Shown: one piece after another, positions 36,400 to 48,125 of the stretch | Numbering within the stretch: position 1 is the first letter of the stretch | How the letters are laid out: every line of letters begins with the position of its first letter | Notes under the pieces: model-generated | Told to the model about the DNA's origin: nothing | Database searches by the model: none | What the model saw: the letters and a program-made list of their open reading frames with translations, nothing else | Source: Isoetes taiwanensis | Taxonomy: Eukaryota; Streptophyta; Lycopodiopsida; Isoetales; Isoetaceae | DNA: 64,000 nt | Assembly: GCA_021234155.1 (NCBI GenBank) | Contig: JAJEKV010000003.1 | Span: 16,724,386-16,788,385 of the forward strand | Direction: 5' to 3' | Program-made: the position numbers and the translations under genes

Positions 36400-38040
36400 G
36401 GTCTTACAACAGACCTTGGGATTGTGAAAAATAAGCAATTGAGAAAGATGTTCCAACATGGACTGAACCATATCCCTGACAAAAGTCTGGAGCTAGACGC
36501 CTTCAAAAAAATGTTGGGTGAGTCTGTTGAGCACATCTTTGAACTCAACAGATATACATATCCTAATATAGACACTGCAGACAAAGAAAAAGTTAAGGCA
36601 TTGGTAATACAAACTGCTGTTCAGGATCTTAAAAGAGCTTTTAAATTGGACAGGACTAGGAAGTTTCCACTCAATGACACTAAGGTTGTCAAAAGTATCG
36701 AATGGATGAGCAAATACCTGTATATTGCCGGTGTTGATAAGGCTACTAACAACCCTGCCTTTATCTGTCCAAAACACATGAGAGATATGACCCATATAAG
36801 ATTAAAAAGCACAGATTTCAGGGAAATAGGAACAGATTAGATTGCCATTATTTAGAAAGTTAAAAAAGAAATGAATGACATTCTACCTTATACGGATTGT
36901 AACAGTGAGAGACTGCCATATTTATTGGGCATTTATAAAGCTCATAAACAAGATTATAGGTGGATTACAAATGCTCACGGAACTCTCTATACTCCATTTG
37001 CAAATGCCATTACTGCCGTTCTTAACATGATCACAAAAATGTGGCCTGATATTGCCAAAGACCTTTGTGAAAACTTCTATAATCTGTTTCCAGGAAGAAT
37101 AAACCCTAACTGGATGGTACACAGGCATTTGCCAAGTTATTACAAAAGTTATTAATGCTACATGGAGATACATGGAAAAGAGACATCATAACAATAAATT
37201 GTGGATTAAGAAGGTTGGGGAAGATGACTTTACGACCAAATGGATTAAAGTTGACCCTAAAGGAAAATGTTGGTCACTGATCACTAAAGAAACATGTATC
37301 CTGGCTAATATTTGGCTGATCACCAACTGTTTCATTATGAAAGGTGTTAAAACATGGGTACAGACCTGCGGTATACCCATGGGCTTTGCATGCAGCCCAT
37401 GTTGGTGTAACCTATACCTAGCGTGGTTCGAGGTTATGTTCATTAAAGATCTAGCCACCCAAGGAAGATATAAAGAAATAGAAGGGTTTAAATCCACTTT
37501 CAGGTATATGGATGGCCTTCTAGCCTTAAATTGTGGAAGCATTAAAATGTTTCTAGGTTCCACGTTTCCTGGGTACCATGATGATTTAAAAATCTATGAT
37601 ATGAACTTTCTGGGAATAAAAGAAGAAACCGTCATGGCATTTGAAAATGATCCCTTGGCTGCATATGGTACCAAAGGAAACTTCCTAAACATGTGTATTG
37701 AAGTCATCAAAGAGCAAATGGCATATTTAGAACTCGTAAAATATGACAAGAGAGACAAATCCCATTTAAAGCACTCAAGTATGTGCACGCCAAAGAAATT
37801 GTAGACCATACTTTCAAGCCGTAAAACGCCATCATATCTCAAATTTTACCACATTTGTATATCAATTCTAGTCCAAACGGGGCTGCTAATGATATCAGGG
37901 CCTTAATTCAAAGCTTTATTGATAACGGCTTCGACTCCAAAGGACTCCATTATAGAGTACACAAGTATGTGCAAGAAAATGAGTTCCCGGGACTGCCATA
38001 TGACAAAACAATACTGGAGCAACTCTTAATATCAAACTGA
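36400..38040 (+). pseudogene. RT gene copy A, reverse transcriptase exon
   Basis: This exon follows an acceptor ending CAACAAG and encodes a Penelope-like RT. Motifs in order are GLNHIPD (N-terminal block), VDKATNNPAFICPKHM, YLLGIYKAHKQDYRWITNA (the LPKLHK-type block), QTCGIPMGFACSPCWCNLYL and FRYMDGLLAL. In place of the catalytic YMDD this copy reads YMDG. Frame changes separate it into about three readable parts, and two stops interrupt it. Several of the differences from copy B fall at CAG/CTG sites, so part of the damage could be sequence error. The usual block around RT motif A is not visible. The ordinary reading is a pseudogene of a PLE-like retroelement. Confidence 0.75.
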
Positions 38041-38690
38041 TACAGGTATGACTTAAATTTTAGAAGATGTTTGCTTATGTATTTCATCTTATGGGATATG
38101 CTTTAGCCCCTACTGTTATTGTGGGGGCTAGCATTCCTCATGATCACAGAACAATTGTGAATAGGTGAGTTAAACCATTTCCCATGGTAGGAGGAAGGGT
38201 TTTTTTTATTTAATTATTAGAGATTGTTCATAGAGTGAACATATGCAATGAAAAAATGCATCTCTAATAACTATAAGGTTGGTATTGGTCCACTCGTTTA
38301 TGAATATTTTACCTTGATTGGCCAAACAATGAATCATGACATAGTGATTATATAGATATAAGTCCAGGCTATTCACTTCTATTATTAGTAAGACAGTTCC
38401 AACATTGGGACGTTGCTCTGAATTTCTGAATAGACAGTTTATAAAATAAACATCTTCTCCAGCATAAAAATTTGGAGCCTTTCAAATGAGTATAAATACG
38501 GAGTATAAGGAACCATTGGAATGTGTTCAAATGTCTTTCATATTTCTTATATTAGGTTTATATTTTTTATTACACCATGACCCTAAGATACGTGGTCCAT
38601 TGATCCTTGGAATACAATCTGCAATAAGTTTTATGCATTTAACTTAAGCATGAGAACTACCAACTACTGGCTTTAATTGCGGGCCAGCAA
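38041..38690. other. Intron-like spacer after the RT exon
   Basis: This is AT-rich and gene-free. It starts at a plausible donor (ATACAG|GTATGA) and ends near an acceptor-like TTAATTGC(A/G)G. It is repeated at 45,952-46,590 in unit 2. Confidence 0.5.
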
Positions 38691-38746
38691 GAGTTAAGTC
38701 CCTAGACTGAAATAAAATCTCCAGCGGATAGTGGGCTACGATTCCT

Positions 38747-39070
38747 TTGGGACCTGCTCCCCAAAAAATGGGCTTTGATTCAGACGGAGGGGAAACTTCC
38801 CGCAGTGAGGAGGACAAGCTTGAAGCGGAAACATTTAGAAAAGAGTTTGAAGCTTGCTGCTGTGAGCAAGAGCGCAACCTAGAGGCAGTCATGGACCCTA
38901 AACAGAACAGGGGCGGCTATGGCCAGAAAAGAGCATTCTATGGCAGGGATGAGAGAAGCGGCTACCAAAAAGGCTACAAGTCTTCTTATATTAAGAACCA
39001 AGTTGATCATCTAACTGCACAAAATGTCAAAATGACGCAAGAGTATAATGATGACATGGACGACTTACAG
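38747..39070 (+). pseudogene. Small Gly/Tyr-rich ORF, unit 1 copy (3' truncated)
   Basis: It reads MGFDSDGGETSRSEEDKLEA, then FEACCCEQERNLEAVMDPKQ, NRGGYGQKRAFYGRDERSGY, and ends DDMDDLQ at the donor CAG|GTTTTG. It has an acidic N-terminal half and a Gly/Tyr/Arg-rich centre, with no recognised domain. The terminal exon seen in unit 2 is missing here, because the duplication junction at 39,541 cut it off. See 46,630-46,953. Confidence 0.5.
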
Positions 39071-39540
39071 GTTTTGTAACTTAGAATATCTGAAATTTCT
39101 TTAGTCTGAGTTACATTCTATTATCCATGTATCTAATAAGTTTTTCGACATTAGTGTAATGAACCAGTTCATGATGTTCGTGCTGTGGATAATACTATCA
39201 GATCCTATTTTCTGAATCCCATAGAACATCCAAAATACCTTCATAAATCCATCTTATTACTGTATATAATTATTGTTTGTTCTAGATGGAAACAAAACCT
39301 GTACATCTGAATTTGGGTGCGTTTGTAAATGCCACATAGATGCACAATGACAGATTGAAAAACTGAGAATGCTTTAACAGATGAGAACAAATGATCTGGT
39401 ATAAATCCTGATTTGATCATCATGTTAAACATTTTTCTTATAGTAACTTTGTATTGGCAATAGGCCATATGATTCTTGTAGTTCATTACATACTAGTAGG
39501 GGCAAAAGGAACAATGGGTGACAGGCGATAAGCTGATAAT

Positions 39541-42500
39541 CCCTAATAACTGCATAGAAATTGCTGTACGTATATGTATCATAGGGAAAGAAGATAAATA
39601 ACAACGATAATGTGAGGTAGCATGTTAATTAATCCTTCGCAAGGATGCAATTCCTTCCAAGGATAGCTATATGACCTCGGGGTCCTTATAAATATAAATA
39701 GAAAATAGAATTCAGATATACTTAAGTGCATCTTAGGGATATACTTCCAAGGGTAATGCAGGACCCAAGGAAGAGAATAAGAAGCACATCTAATTCTTGT
39801 GTATGATAATTAAAATCTTGTTTATGTAACAATAGGTCTAAATCAGGATTATTGTTTAAATAATCGCGATCTAAAAGTCGTTAAATATTGAAAAGCTTAG
39901 AGTAAATATAATTGTACTATTGGAAGCAATATATCCAATACTACTATAATGTTAATTAAAAAAAAAAAAAAATTACCATAAGGTAATTAATATAATTGCA
40001 TGCATCAAGGGAAGTTCAGCAGGATCATGCAGGGGTCCAAGACTGTAATGTTTACTTAAGACGTTAACAGATGCTAGCCGACATGCAACAGTTAGTGGAG
40101 GAAGTACGAAGACATCCCCTAGCAGCAAGAGGCCGGCAGAAGAACATAGCGACAAGCTCTGCATCGACAAGGTCAAATATGCAGATATGCTCGGCAAGGT
40201 CATCTCCGAAGTAATTGGCTCAGGCATGTCGATTTATGTCTAGATTAATTTCATGTGTAGTTAAGATTAATCTACGCATGCAGCCTATGCTAGGTATGGG
40301 CTGCATGCGTATTTACCGATGATGGGACCACTACGGTGATCTCTAGGGCGTGGTGTAATGTCATTGTAGGCATGACCGCTGGGTTTTGCTTGAATGAGTT
40401 GGAAGGTAGATTAAAAGTCTACTTCCGTCCCACGGAAGTAGACGCGACCTCGAGATAAGAGGTCATTCAGAATGCATTGATAGGAAAGCACCTCTAGTCA
40501 ATGCCTACGGGGAGGACCCTATCCTTCACGCCCAAATACGGGAAGGACCCTATCCTCCACGTTTCAGGCAACTAAAGGTGTAGGCATGAGCGTCATATAG
40601 GCATTATAGGGCGCTGTCTCCCCGGCCACGATGGAAGAAGCATCCTCTTCCTACGCCGGGAGATTAGTCATGCATTCATGTAGATAGATGGGGTGGTTCC
40701 CTTATAACCAACTTTACATTAATATTCTAGCGTGGTGTGAATTCAGGAGGCCAATGAGAACGAAGAACCGGCGGGGAGCTGCACCACGAGCACTTGTATA
40801 GATAGTTCTAGAGTAGTTGTGATTTCTACCATTGAAACTAATCGCTTAAATCTTGTGTAAGCTAGTAATAGTAAATATGTAATTATAGATATTGTAAAAT
40901 TAATGCAGGATTTCAAGGTGCAAAGACTTGCAACACGAATTTTGTTATAACGTGTTGCAAGGCATGAAGAGTACCTTGGAAGTGTAAATTTTGTATGAAA
41001 TTGATAAACTTTGATAAACTTTGATAAATTTAAATGTTGTATTAAGTAAGGTTTGTAATTACCTTGCGTTGATGTATGTATGAATGCATCAAGTTGATTG
41101 CAGGTTAGGAAGATTCCAAGGTGGGGAGACCCACGATGCTACGGTCCTAAAACGTATACTGTACTGCCTCGTCACGCGTACACGCCATCTCGATTGACGT
41201 GTACGCCGATGTGTAGCCGAGCAAGTAGCACATAGGGGGCAACTTGCAAGGTGTGTGCATTTAATTATGGGCACATGTGCTCATGTGCACACTTATCCAT
41301 GTGTGTGTCAATGTGTACACATTTATCCATGTGTACACATTTATCCATGTGGATATCCTAGGCCACTTATTTAATATAAGTGGGGCCACATTCAATTATC
41401 CCACATGCCTAGATGGGATAATGGAACCCTAGCCTAACCCTTTGTCTATATAGGTTAAGGAAACCCTAACTTGCCATTTTTCGTCCATAGGATTTTAGAG
41501 CTCTGTTTTGCTTGCTCCAGGAGTCAAAACCGCCTCCCAGACTCTGTCTGAGCGATTTGACTCATTAGTTTTCCCTTCTAGCTCCATCTTCGAGCAGTTC
41601 AGCATGATGGTCGAGTTCAGGGCAGGAGGAGCGAGCCAAGGATCAGGTATTTAGTCAATTTAATAGCCTAAACCGTCTTCCAGTCATTGTACCAGTAGGT
41701 TTAGCCTATTAAATTGCCCATAGCAGCCATTTAGATTTCCAGATACCAGACTCTAACTAAAGAACCTAACTCTATGATATAGATTAGATCTAGTTCTTTA
41801 GTTCTTCTGTGATGTATATGGATGATGTATCTCTATGAACTCATTGTATTGGGAAGGGGGGTAGAGACCCTAAGCCTGGTAGTTGATGCTCCTCCTCTCT
41901 AGCACACTGTAGATTCGGCCTGTGTACAAGAACCCCACCTGGTTGTGGGTGAAGGGGCCAGACTGGCTTATAAGGAGGTTCGTGTTCTGACCCTTGAACG
42001 ATCCCTCTGGTGTGTAAGGCCTACCGGGGATCATTGTGGACTAGGTCTAATGGCTTGCCACTGAGTGTGGGCAAGGCATGGGCTCGACACCCATGGGGTG
42101 ATGCGTCACCCTCCATTGGGTTCAAGTCGAATAAGGGCAGTGGCCCTCTAGTCACCTTGAGTCAGCATGTAGATCTCTGGAGGGAGTGATCCCTACCTGC
42201 ACCCCATCGGAACTGGGGAGATGCAACCCAGGAATAGCCCCTTTGGCTATGCATCCGGCGGGCTACAGTCAGGTCCCAACACTTTTCAACCTACTCTGCA
42301 AAGTATGCACAGGAGGGGCGGATGGAGTGGACAACCCTAAGCCATGTTCTTATGCCAGCCAAATCCATTGCCATGAATTCTGTCTGCAATGAACTCTGGA
42401 GACCCAAGCCGTCAGTCACCCCTTGAGTCTCAGCCTTGGGTAGGATTTCCCATGTGATGTACTGATCATTGTCTATGCAGATGTGTGATGAGCCACCCTA

Positions 42501-42728
42501 CGAGGTGGTATGTGATATTGATGTTGTATACTGACATGTATGTTTACGCTTCCGCAGCTAGGTCGACCCTGAGGGAGACAGGGTAAATGACCCCTTCATT
42601 CTTCCCACTGGAACTCATCAAGGTTGCAGTGATACGTGGAGGGCCCTGTATCAGTGTGGAGCTGGTATGGGGGATGAACTCCTGTTTGTATACGGTGAGT
42701 GCACCGTATATGAGTAGGGGACGTCACA
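39541..42728 (+). mobile_element. Duplicated 3' part of T1 (interior end and LTR)
   Basis: This is a copy of 20,422-23,702. The LTR portion spans about 41,141-42,728 and lacks its first bases. It ends ...GACGTCACA, followed by GCGGT (42,729-42,733) and the RT exon of copy B. It is a by-product of the tandem duplication, not a separate insertion. Confidence 0.9.
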
Positions 42729-42733
42729 GCGGT

Positions 42734-44174
42734 TCAAACCGTTCTATGTTGTATCAGAAATGGGAAAGTACATGAGTTTATTCTGGAAAGGGAGGCCATT
42801 AGAAGGACTGATCAGCTTTCCTTGGTATCACACCTTGGCTTTAGCGGATGGCTACTATTACTGCCTCACATTAACAAGCTATCCGACAAGGAGGAAGATG
42901 TTTTTCCATTCATGGCTAGTGCATATGATAGCCTGGCCAAGAAAGTATACAATTGGACCAACATGGAAGATGAATGCACTAGAGACTTTGTACTTGGTGT
43001 TAATGCACTGGAAGAGGTCAATGACATGAAATGCACACATGCCAAAGATGAGGAGCAGATTCGCCTCAACAAACCTGCTGTCAATAATTACAGCACACAA
43101 GGTAATGATGATCTGTTTGGTGATGATATTCTAACAGAAGAAGACAAAGCTATTTTACAGCCAAAAGCCTCACAAACTGATGGGGGACAGGATATAGACT
43201 TTAAATTCACATTGAGAAACTGTCTGAGGTTTCCAATTATTCCTGAACGCCTGGTAGAAAGCCATGGCTTACTATGTAATCAAGCCTTATGGCGTACAAA
43301 AAATTTTGGTGCATTGGCACCAATCGGTGAAGAGGCATGGATGCTACTTGGGGACGTGTCAAAAGAAATGGTAATTGAAGCCACTAATGCTGCTTACAGA
43401 ATGATAAGGATGAAGAAAACCAAGATCAAAATAGAAGTCAACTCACGGTTCTTTGACAAAAAATGCACCAAAAGTGATTTATTAGTGCTGGCACAGAAGG
43501 GCCATATGGCGTACACTAATATAAGGCGAGACGATTTCTATCTGGGATGGATTTGGCGAACTATGTGTCCCTACTTCAAATGTAAGGGAAAGGGAAGGTC
43601 TCCAAACCATTGTAACGAGAATATGATTTGGTTCGACCATGGCATATGGTATATGCTCAATAACCTGAATAAGATTTATCCTAGCATGTCTATTGCTGGG
43701 CAGATGGTTGCTTTTAGAAACCGTTTGAAGACCACACTCAAAGAAGGGATTGTCAACTTCGTTGCTTATCTGGAAGTTAGACGGATATTAATCGGCATGA
43801 CTATGAAAATATCTGAAAACCCTGATGCTGATTTAAAGATTGGATTCCCCAAGGGATTAATGACCGAGGTTTGTGAGAAGACCATAAAATAAATCGACTT
43901 CCTCAAAGGCACTGCTGTTACAGTGAGCACCAGCAGCAACAAGGTACCGAAGCAAGGCAAGTCTTCAAAATCTAGTGGATCACGGATCACCATCAATGCT
44001 CCACCCAGAGTCACAATGTTACCTTCAATGGAGAACAATGACAATTCTGAGAGTTTCTCAGTTGAGGAATTACAAACTCCCGGCAACATAGGTCACTCTT
44101 TTACAAAAGGGAACAACATCAAAGTGCAAACTTTCATGGGGGATACTGCACAGCAACTTCTGTATGATAAATGA
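42734..44174 (+). pseudogene. RT gene copy B, Cys-cluster exon
   Basis: This is the best-preserved copy of the unassigned N-terminal region. One frame runs from the T1 border through 356 residues (from LVSHLGFSGW) to a TAA at 43,890-43,892. It then continues in frame (IDFLKGTAVTVSTSSNK) to a TGA at 44,172. Conserved blocks are LVSHLGFSGWLLLL, NFGALAPIGEEAW, LAQKGHMAYTNIRRDDFYL, CPYFKCKGKG...HCNENMIWFDHG and FVAYLEVRRILIGMTMKISE. The exon lacks the upstream piece, because the duplication began inside T1. The donor AATGAG|GTATTT lies right after the stop. Either the TAA is an old inactivating stop or this is a natural ORF border; copy C favours the first. Confidence 0.75.
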
Positions 44175-44312
44175 GGTATTTATGTCTTTATATGAAGCTC
44201 CTTTAGCAATAAAGTATGCATTTATATTTTAAGTGTCATATAAACTTCTGATACATGTCGATTATGTATACATAAATGACTGATAACTAAGATTCTTTAT
44301 CAAAACAACAAG

Positions 44313-45951
44313 GGTCTTACAACAGACCTTGGGATTGTGAAAAATAAGCAATTGAGAAAGATGTTCCAACATGGATTGAACCATATCCCTGACAAAAGTC
44401 TGGAGCTAGACGCCTTCAAAAAAATGTTGGGTGAGTCTGTTGAGCACATCTTTGAACTCAGCAGATATACATATCCTAATATAGACACTGCAGACAAAGA
44501 AAAAGTTAAGGCATTGGTAATACAAACTGCTGTTCAGGATGTTAAAAGAGCTTTTAAATTGGACAGGACTAGGAAGTTTCCACTCAATGACACTAAGGTT
44601 GTCAAAAGTATCGAATGGATGAGCAAATACCTGTATATTGCCGGTGTTGATAAGGCTACTAACAACCCTGCCTTTATCTGTCCAAAACACATGAGAGATA
44701 TGACCCATATCAGATTAAAAAGCAAAGATTTCAGGGAAATAGAAACAGATCAGATTGCCATTATTTGGAAAGTTAAAAAAGAAATGAATGACATTCTACC
44801 TTATACGGATTGTAACAGTGAGAGACTGCCATATTTATTGGGCATTTATAAAGCTCATAAACAAGATTATAGGTGGATTACAAATGCTCATGGAACTCTC
44901 TATACTCCATTTGCAAATGCCATTACTGCCGTTCTTAACATGATCACAGAAATGTGGCCTGATATTGCCAAAGACCTTTGTGAAAACTTCTGTAATCTGT
45001 TTCCAGGAAGAATAAACCCTAACTGGATGGTACACAGGCATTTGCCAAGTTATTACAAAAGTTATTAATGCTACATGGAGATACATGGAAAAGAGACATC
45101 ATAACAATAAATTGTGGATTAAGAAGGTTGGGGAAGATGACTTTACAACCAAATGGTTTAAAGTTGACCCTAAAGGAAAATGTTGGTCACTGATTACTAA
45201 AGAAACATGTATCCTGGCTAATATTTGGCTGATCACCAACTGTTTCATTATGAAAGGTGTTAAAACATGGGTACAGACCTGCGGTATACCCATGGGCTTT
45301 GCATGCAGCCCATGTTGGTGTAACCTATACCTAGCGTGGTTCGAGGTTATGTTCATTAAAGATCTAGCCACCCAAGGAAGATATAAAGAAATAGAAGGGT
45401 TTAAATCCACTTTCAGGTATATGGATGACCTTCTAGCCTTAAATTGTGGAAGCATTAAAATGTTTCTAGGTTCCACGTTTCCTGGGTACCATGATGATTT
45501 AAAAATCTATGATATGAACTTTCTGGGAATAAAAGAAGAAACCGTCATGGCATTTGAAAATGATCCCTTGGCTGCATATGGTACCAAAGGAAACTTCCTA
45601 AACATGTGTATTGAAGTCATCAGCAGAGCAAATGGCATATTTAGAACTGTAAAATATGACAAGAGAGACAGCCTTCCATTTAAAGCACTCAAGTATGTGC
45701 ACGCCAGCAGCTGTAGGCCATACTTTCAAGCCAGAAACGTCATCATATCTCAAATTTTACCACATTTGTATATCAATTCTAGTCCAAACGGGGCTGCTAA
45801 TGATATCAGGGCCTTAATTCAAAGCTTTATTGATAATGGCTTCGACTCCAAAGGACTCCATTATAGAGTACACAAGTATGTGCAAGAAAATGAGTTCCCA
45901 GGACTGCCATATGACAAAACAATACTGGAGCAACTCTTAATATCAAACTGA
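44313..45951 (+). pseudogene. RT gene copy B, reverse transcriptase exon
   Basis: The exon carries two long frames (44,337-45,068 and 45,085-45,951) with one frame change between them. Residue blocks in order are KMFQHGLNHIPDKSLEL, VDKATNNPAFICPKHMRD, RLPYLLGIYKAHKQDYRWIT, TWVQTCGIPMGFACSPCWC, FRYMDDLLALNCGSIKMFLG and a thumb-like region (LKYVHASSCRPYFQARNVII ... SFIDNGFDSKGLHYRVHKY) ending LLISN. The layout matches Penelope-like RTs: the LPKLHK block, G-IPMG-SP and the Y-DD box. No GIY-YIG domain follows. The segment that should hold RT motif A (D-x-x-SxYTNIP type) seems to be missing near 45,030, compared with the length of copy C and the family. YMDD is intact. Confidence 0.8.
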
Positions 45952-46590
45952 TACAGGTATGACTTAAATTTTAGAAGATGTTTGCATATGTATTTCATCT
46001 TATGGGATATGCTTTAGCCCCTACTGTTATTGTGGGGGCTAGCATTCCTCATGATCACAGAACAATTGTGAATAGGTGAGTTAAACCATTTCCCATGGTA
46101 GGAGGAAGGGTTTTTTTTATTTAATTATTAGAGATTGTTCATAGAGTGAACATATGCAATGAAAAAATGCATCTCTAATAACTATAAGGTTGGTATTGGT
46201 CCACTCGTTTATGAATATTTTACCTTGATTGGCCAAACAATGAATCATGACATATTCACTTCTATTATTAGTAAGACAGTTCCAACATTGGGACGTTGCT
46301 CTGAATTTCTGAATAGACAGTTTATAAAATAAACATCTTCTCCAGCATAAAAATTTGGAGCCTTTCAAATGAGTATAAATACGGAGTATAAGGAACCATT
46401 GGAATGTGTTCAAATGTCTTCCATATTTCTTATATTAGGTTTATATTTTTTATTACACCATGACCCTAAGATACGTGGTCCATTGATCCTTGGAATACAA
46501 TCTGCAATAAATTTTATGCATTTAACTTAAGCATGAGAACTACCAATTACTGGCTTTAATTGCAGGCCAACAAGAGTTAAGTCCCTAGAC
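45952..46590. other. Intron-like spacer after copy B RT exon
   Basis: It is AT-rich with a T-run near 46,111 and no coding signal. It begins CAG|GTATGA and ends at the acceptor TTAATTGCAG. Confidence 0.5.
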
Positions 46591-46629
46591 TGAAATAAAA
46601 TCTCCAGCGGATAGTGGGCTACGATTCCT

Positions 46630-46953
46630 TTGGGACCTGCTCCCCAAAAAATGGGCTTTGATTCAGACAGAGGGGAAACTTCCCGCAGTGAGGAGGACAA
46701 GCTTGAAGCGGAAACACTTAGAAAAGAGTTTGAAGCTTGCTGCTGTGAGCAAGAGTGCAACCTAGAGGCAGTCATGGACCCTAAACAGAACAGGGGCGGC
46801 TATGGCCAGAAAAGAGCATTCTATGGCAGGGATGAGAGAAGCGGCTACCAAAAAGGCTACAAGTCTTCTTATATTAAGAACCAAGATGATCATCTAACTG
46901 CACAAAATGTCAAAATGACGCAAGAGTATAATGATGACATGGACGACTTACAC
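46630..46953 (+). CDS. Small Gly/Tyr-rich protein, exon 1 (unit 2)
   Basis: Unknown protein. From the ATG at 46,651 the frame reads MGFDSDRGETSRSEEDKLEA, then FEACCCEQECNLEAVMDPKQ, NRGGYGQKRAFYGRDERSGY, QKGYKSSYIKNQDDHLTAQN and ends DDMDDL. It is charged, likely disordered, and has a CCC cluster and a Gly/Tyr/Arg stretch that could bind nucleic acid. The frame joins in phase to a short exon at 47,493-47,564, giving the end RDFTLIASFASRNEWFTSIM-EQ. In unit 1 the donor reads CAG|GTTTTG, but here CAC|GTTTTG, which weakens splicing. It could be the 3' end of the RT gene or a separate gene. The surviving frame in both units suggests past selection. Confidence 0.45.
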
Positions 46954-47492
46954 GTTTTGTAACTTAGAATATCTGAAATTTCTTTAGTCTGAGTTACATT
47001 CTATTAATCCATGTATCTAATAAGTTTTTCGACATTAGTGTAATGAACCAGTTCATGATGTTCGTGCTGTGGATAATACTATCAGATCCTATTTTCTGAA
47101 TCCCATAGAACATCCAAAATACCTTCATAAATCCATCTTATTACTGTATATAATTACTGTTTGTTCTAGATGGAAACAAAACCTGTACATCTGAATTTGG
47201 GTGCGTTTGTAAATGCCACATAGATGCACAATGACAGATTGAAAAACTGAGAATGCTTTAACAGATGAGAACAAATGATCTGGTATAAATCCTGCTGTGA
47301 TCATCATGTTAAACATTTTTCTTATAGTAACTTTGTATTGGCAATAGGCCATATGATTCTTGTAGTTCATTACATACTAGTAGGGGCAAAAGGAACAATG
47401 GGTGACAGGCGATAAGCCGAAAATCCCAATGTACCTTTTGGCCCTTGTAGTATTACCAAGATTATTGCTAATATCTACTTGTTTGGCTGCAG

Positions 47493-47564
47493 GTACGGGA
47501 TTTTACTCTCATTGCTTCTTTTGCTTCTAGGAATGAATGGTTTACAAGTATCATGGAGCAGTGA
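47493..47564 (+). CDS. Predicted terminal exon of the small protein
   Basis: It follows a good acceptor (TTTGGCTGCAG) and reads VRDFTLIASFASRNEWFTSI then MEQ and TGA. It is in phase with the exon ending at 46,953. Only unit 2 retains it. Short length limits confidence. Confidence 0.4.
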   Translation, partial: VRDFTLIASFASRNEWFTSIMEQ

Positions 47565-48125
47565 CTCACTTCTTGTTGATGATGTTTTCAAAATGGTTTT
47601 CCAAAAAAGACTTACTGCACACCAACAGGGTTTTGTATCGCTGTCCCCCTGTTTTGGATGTGATTTTTGGGCAGTTTGTAATATTAGAAACAGCTGTCAT
47701 TGATACACAAAGTATTTCAGTTTAGTTTGCTATCTTAACACAGATCTAAACTTGGAAACGAAGCCATGTAATTGATTTACATATGGCACAAAGGTTTTCT
47801 TACATCTCTAATCCTCAGTATGCTCAGATGAGGTATCTTGAGGTGTTTCGTACTGATACATATAAACATATTCTAATTTCTGGAAATATAAGTGAAGTTA
47901 ATGAATAGGGTTTGTTAATAGATGATTCATCTCCATAATGCAGCATGATACTTGTTCTTTCTGATTAATTGCTGTTTGCAATGATTGGCTGTGATTTCCA
48001 TCATATTCTAGCCTCATAAATAAATACATTACTGAAAAGAGTGCCCTGATTAGAATTTTGAGCACTGCAATAGTATGGCTTACCCAATGTAGTAGTAATA
48101 AAATCAAATACGACTTTAGACTGAC
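47565..48125. other. Spacer without recognised genes
   Basis: This is AT-rich sequence. Two overlapping short ORFs (47,479-47,703 and 47,537-47,725) have no recognisable motif. Confidence 0.5.

Larger units (their letters stand above)
20422..39543 (+). repeat. Tandem duplication, unit 1
   Basis: Unit 1 aligns with unit 2 (39,541-47,427) from CCCTAATAACTGCATAG through GGTGACAGGCGATAAGC. It contains the 3' part of T1, RT copy A, the small downstream ORF and the later 11.1-kb LTR element. Without that element unit 1 is about 8.0 kb. The junction at 39,541 shares only about 3 bases (CCC) between the two parental sequences. Confidence 0.9.
39541..47427 (+). repeat. Tandem duplication, unit 2
   Basis: Unit 2 is a copy of unit 1 of about 7.9 kb, without the 11.1-kb element. 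It differs by small substitutions and by two deletions near 41,070 and 41,140 that removed the PPT region and first bases of the T1 LTR. Its right edge is the original downstream flank. Confidence 0.9.

Noticed and set aside
38040-38700. A GIY-YIG endonuclease downstream of the RT, as in many Penelope elements
   Set aside because: No GIY...YIG motif or long frame is present after the RT exon in any copy.
39541-42728. A second independent insertion of T1
   Set aside because: It begins mid-element at the tandem junction and shares T1's GCGGT border, so it is part of the duplication.
37186-45476. Minus-strand ORFs opposite the RT exons (for example 45,099-45,476)
   Set aside because: They mirror the conserved plus-strand RT frame; no independent motif.
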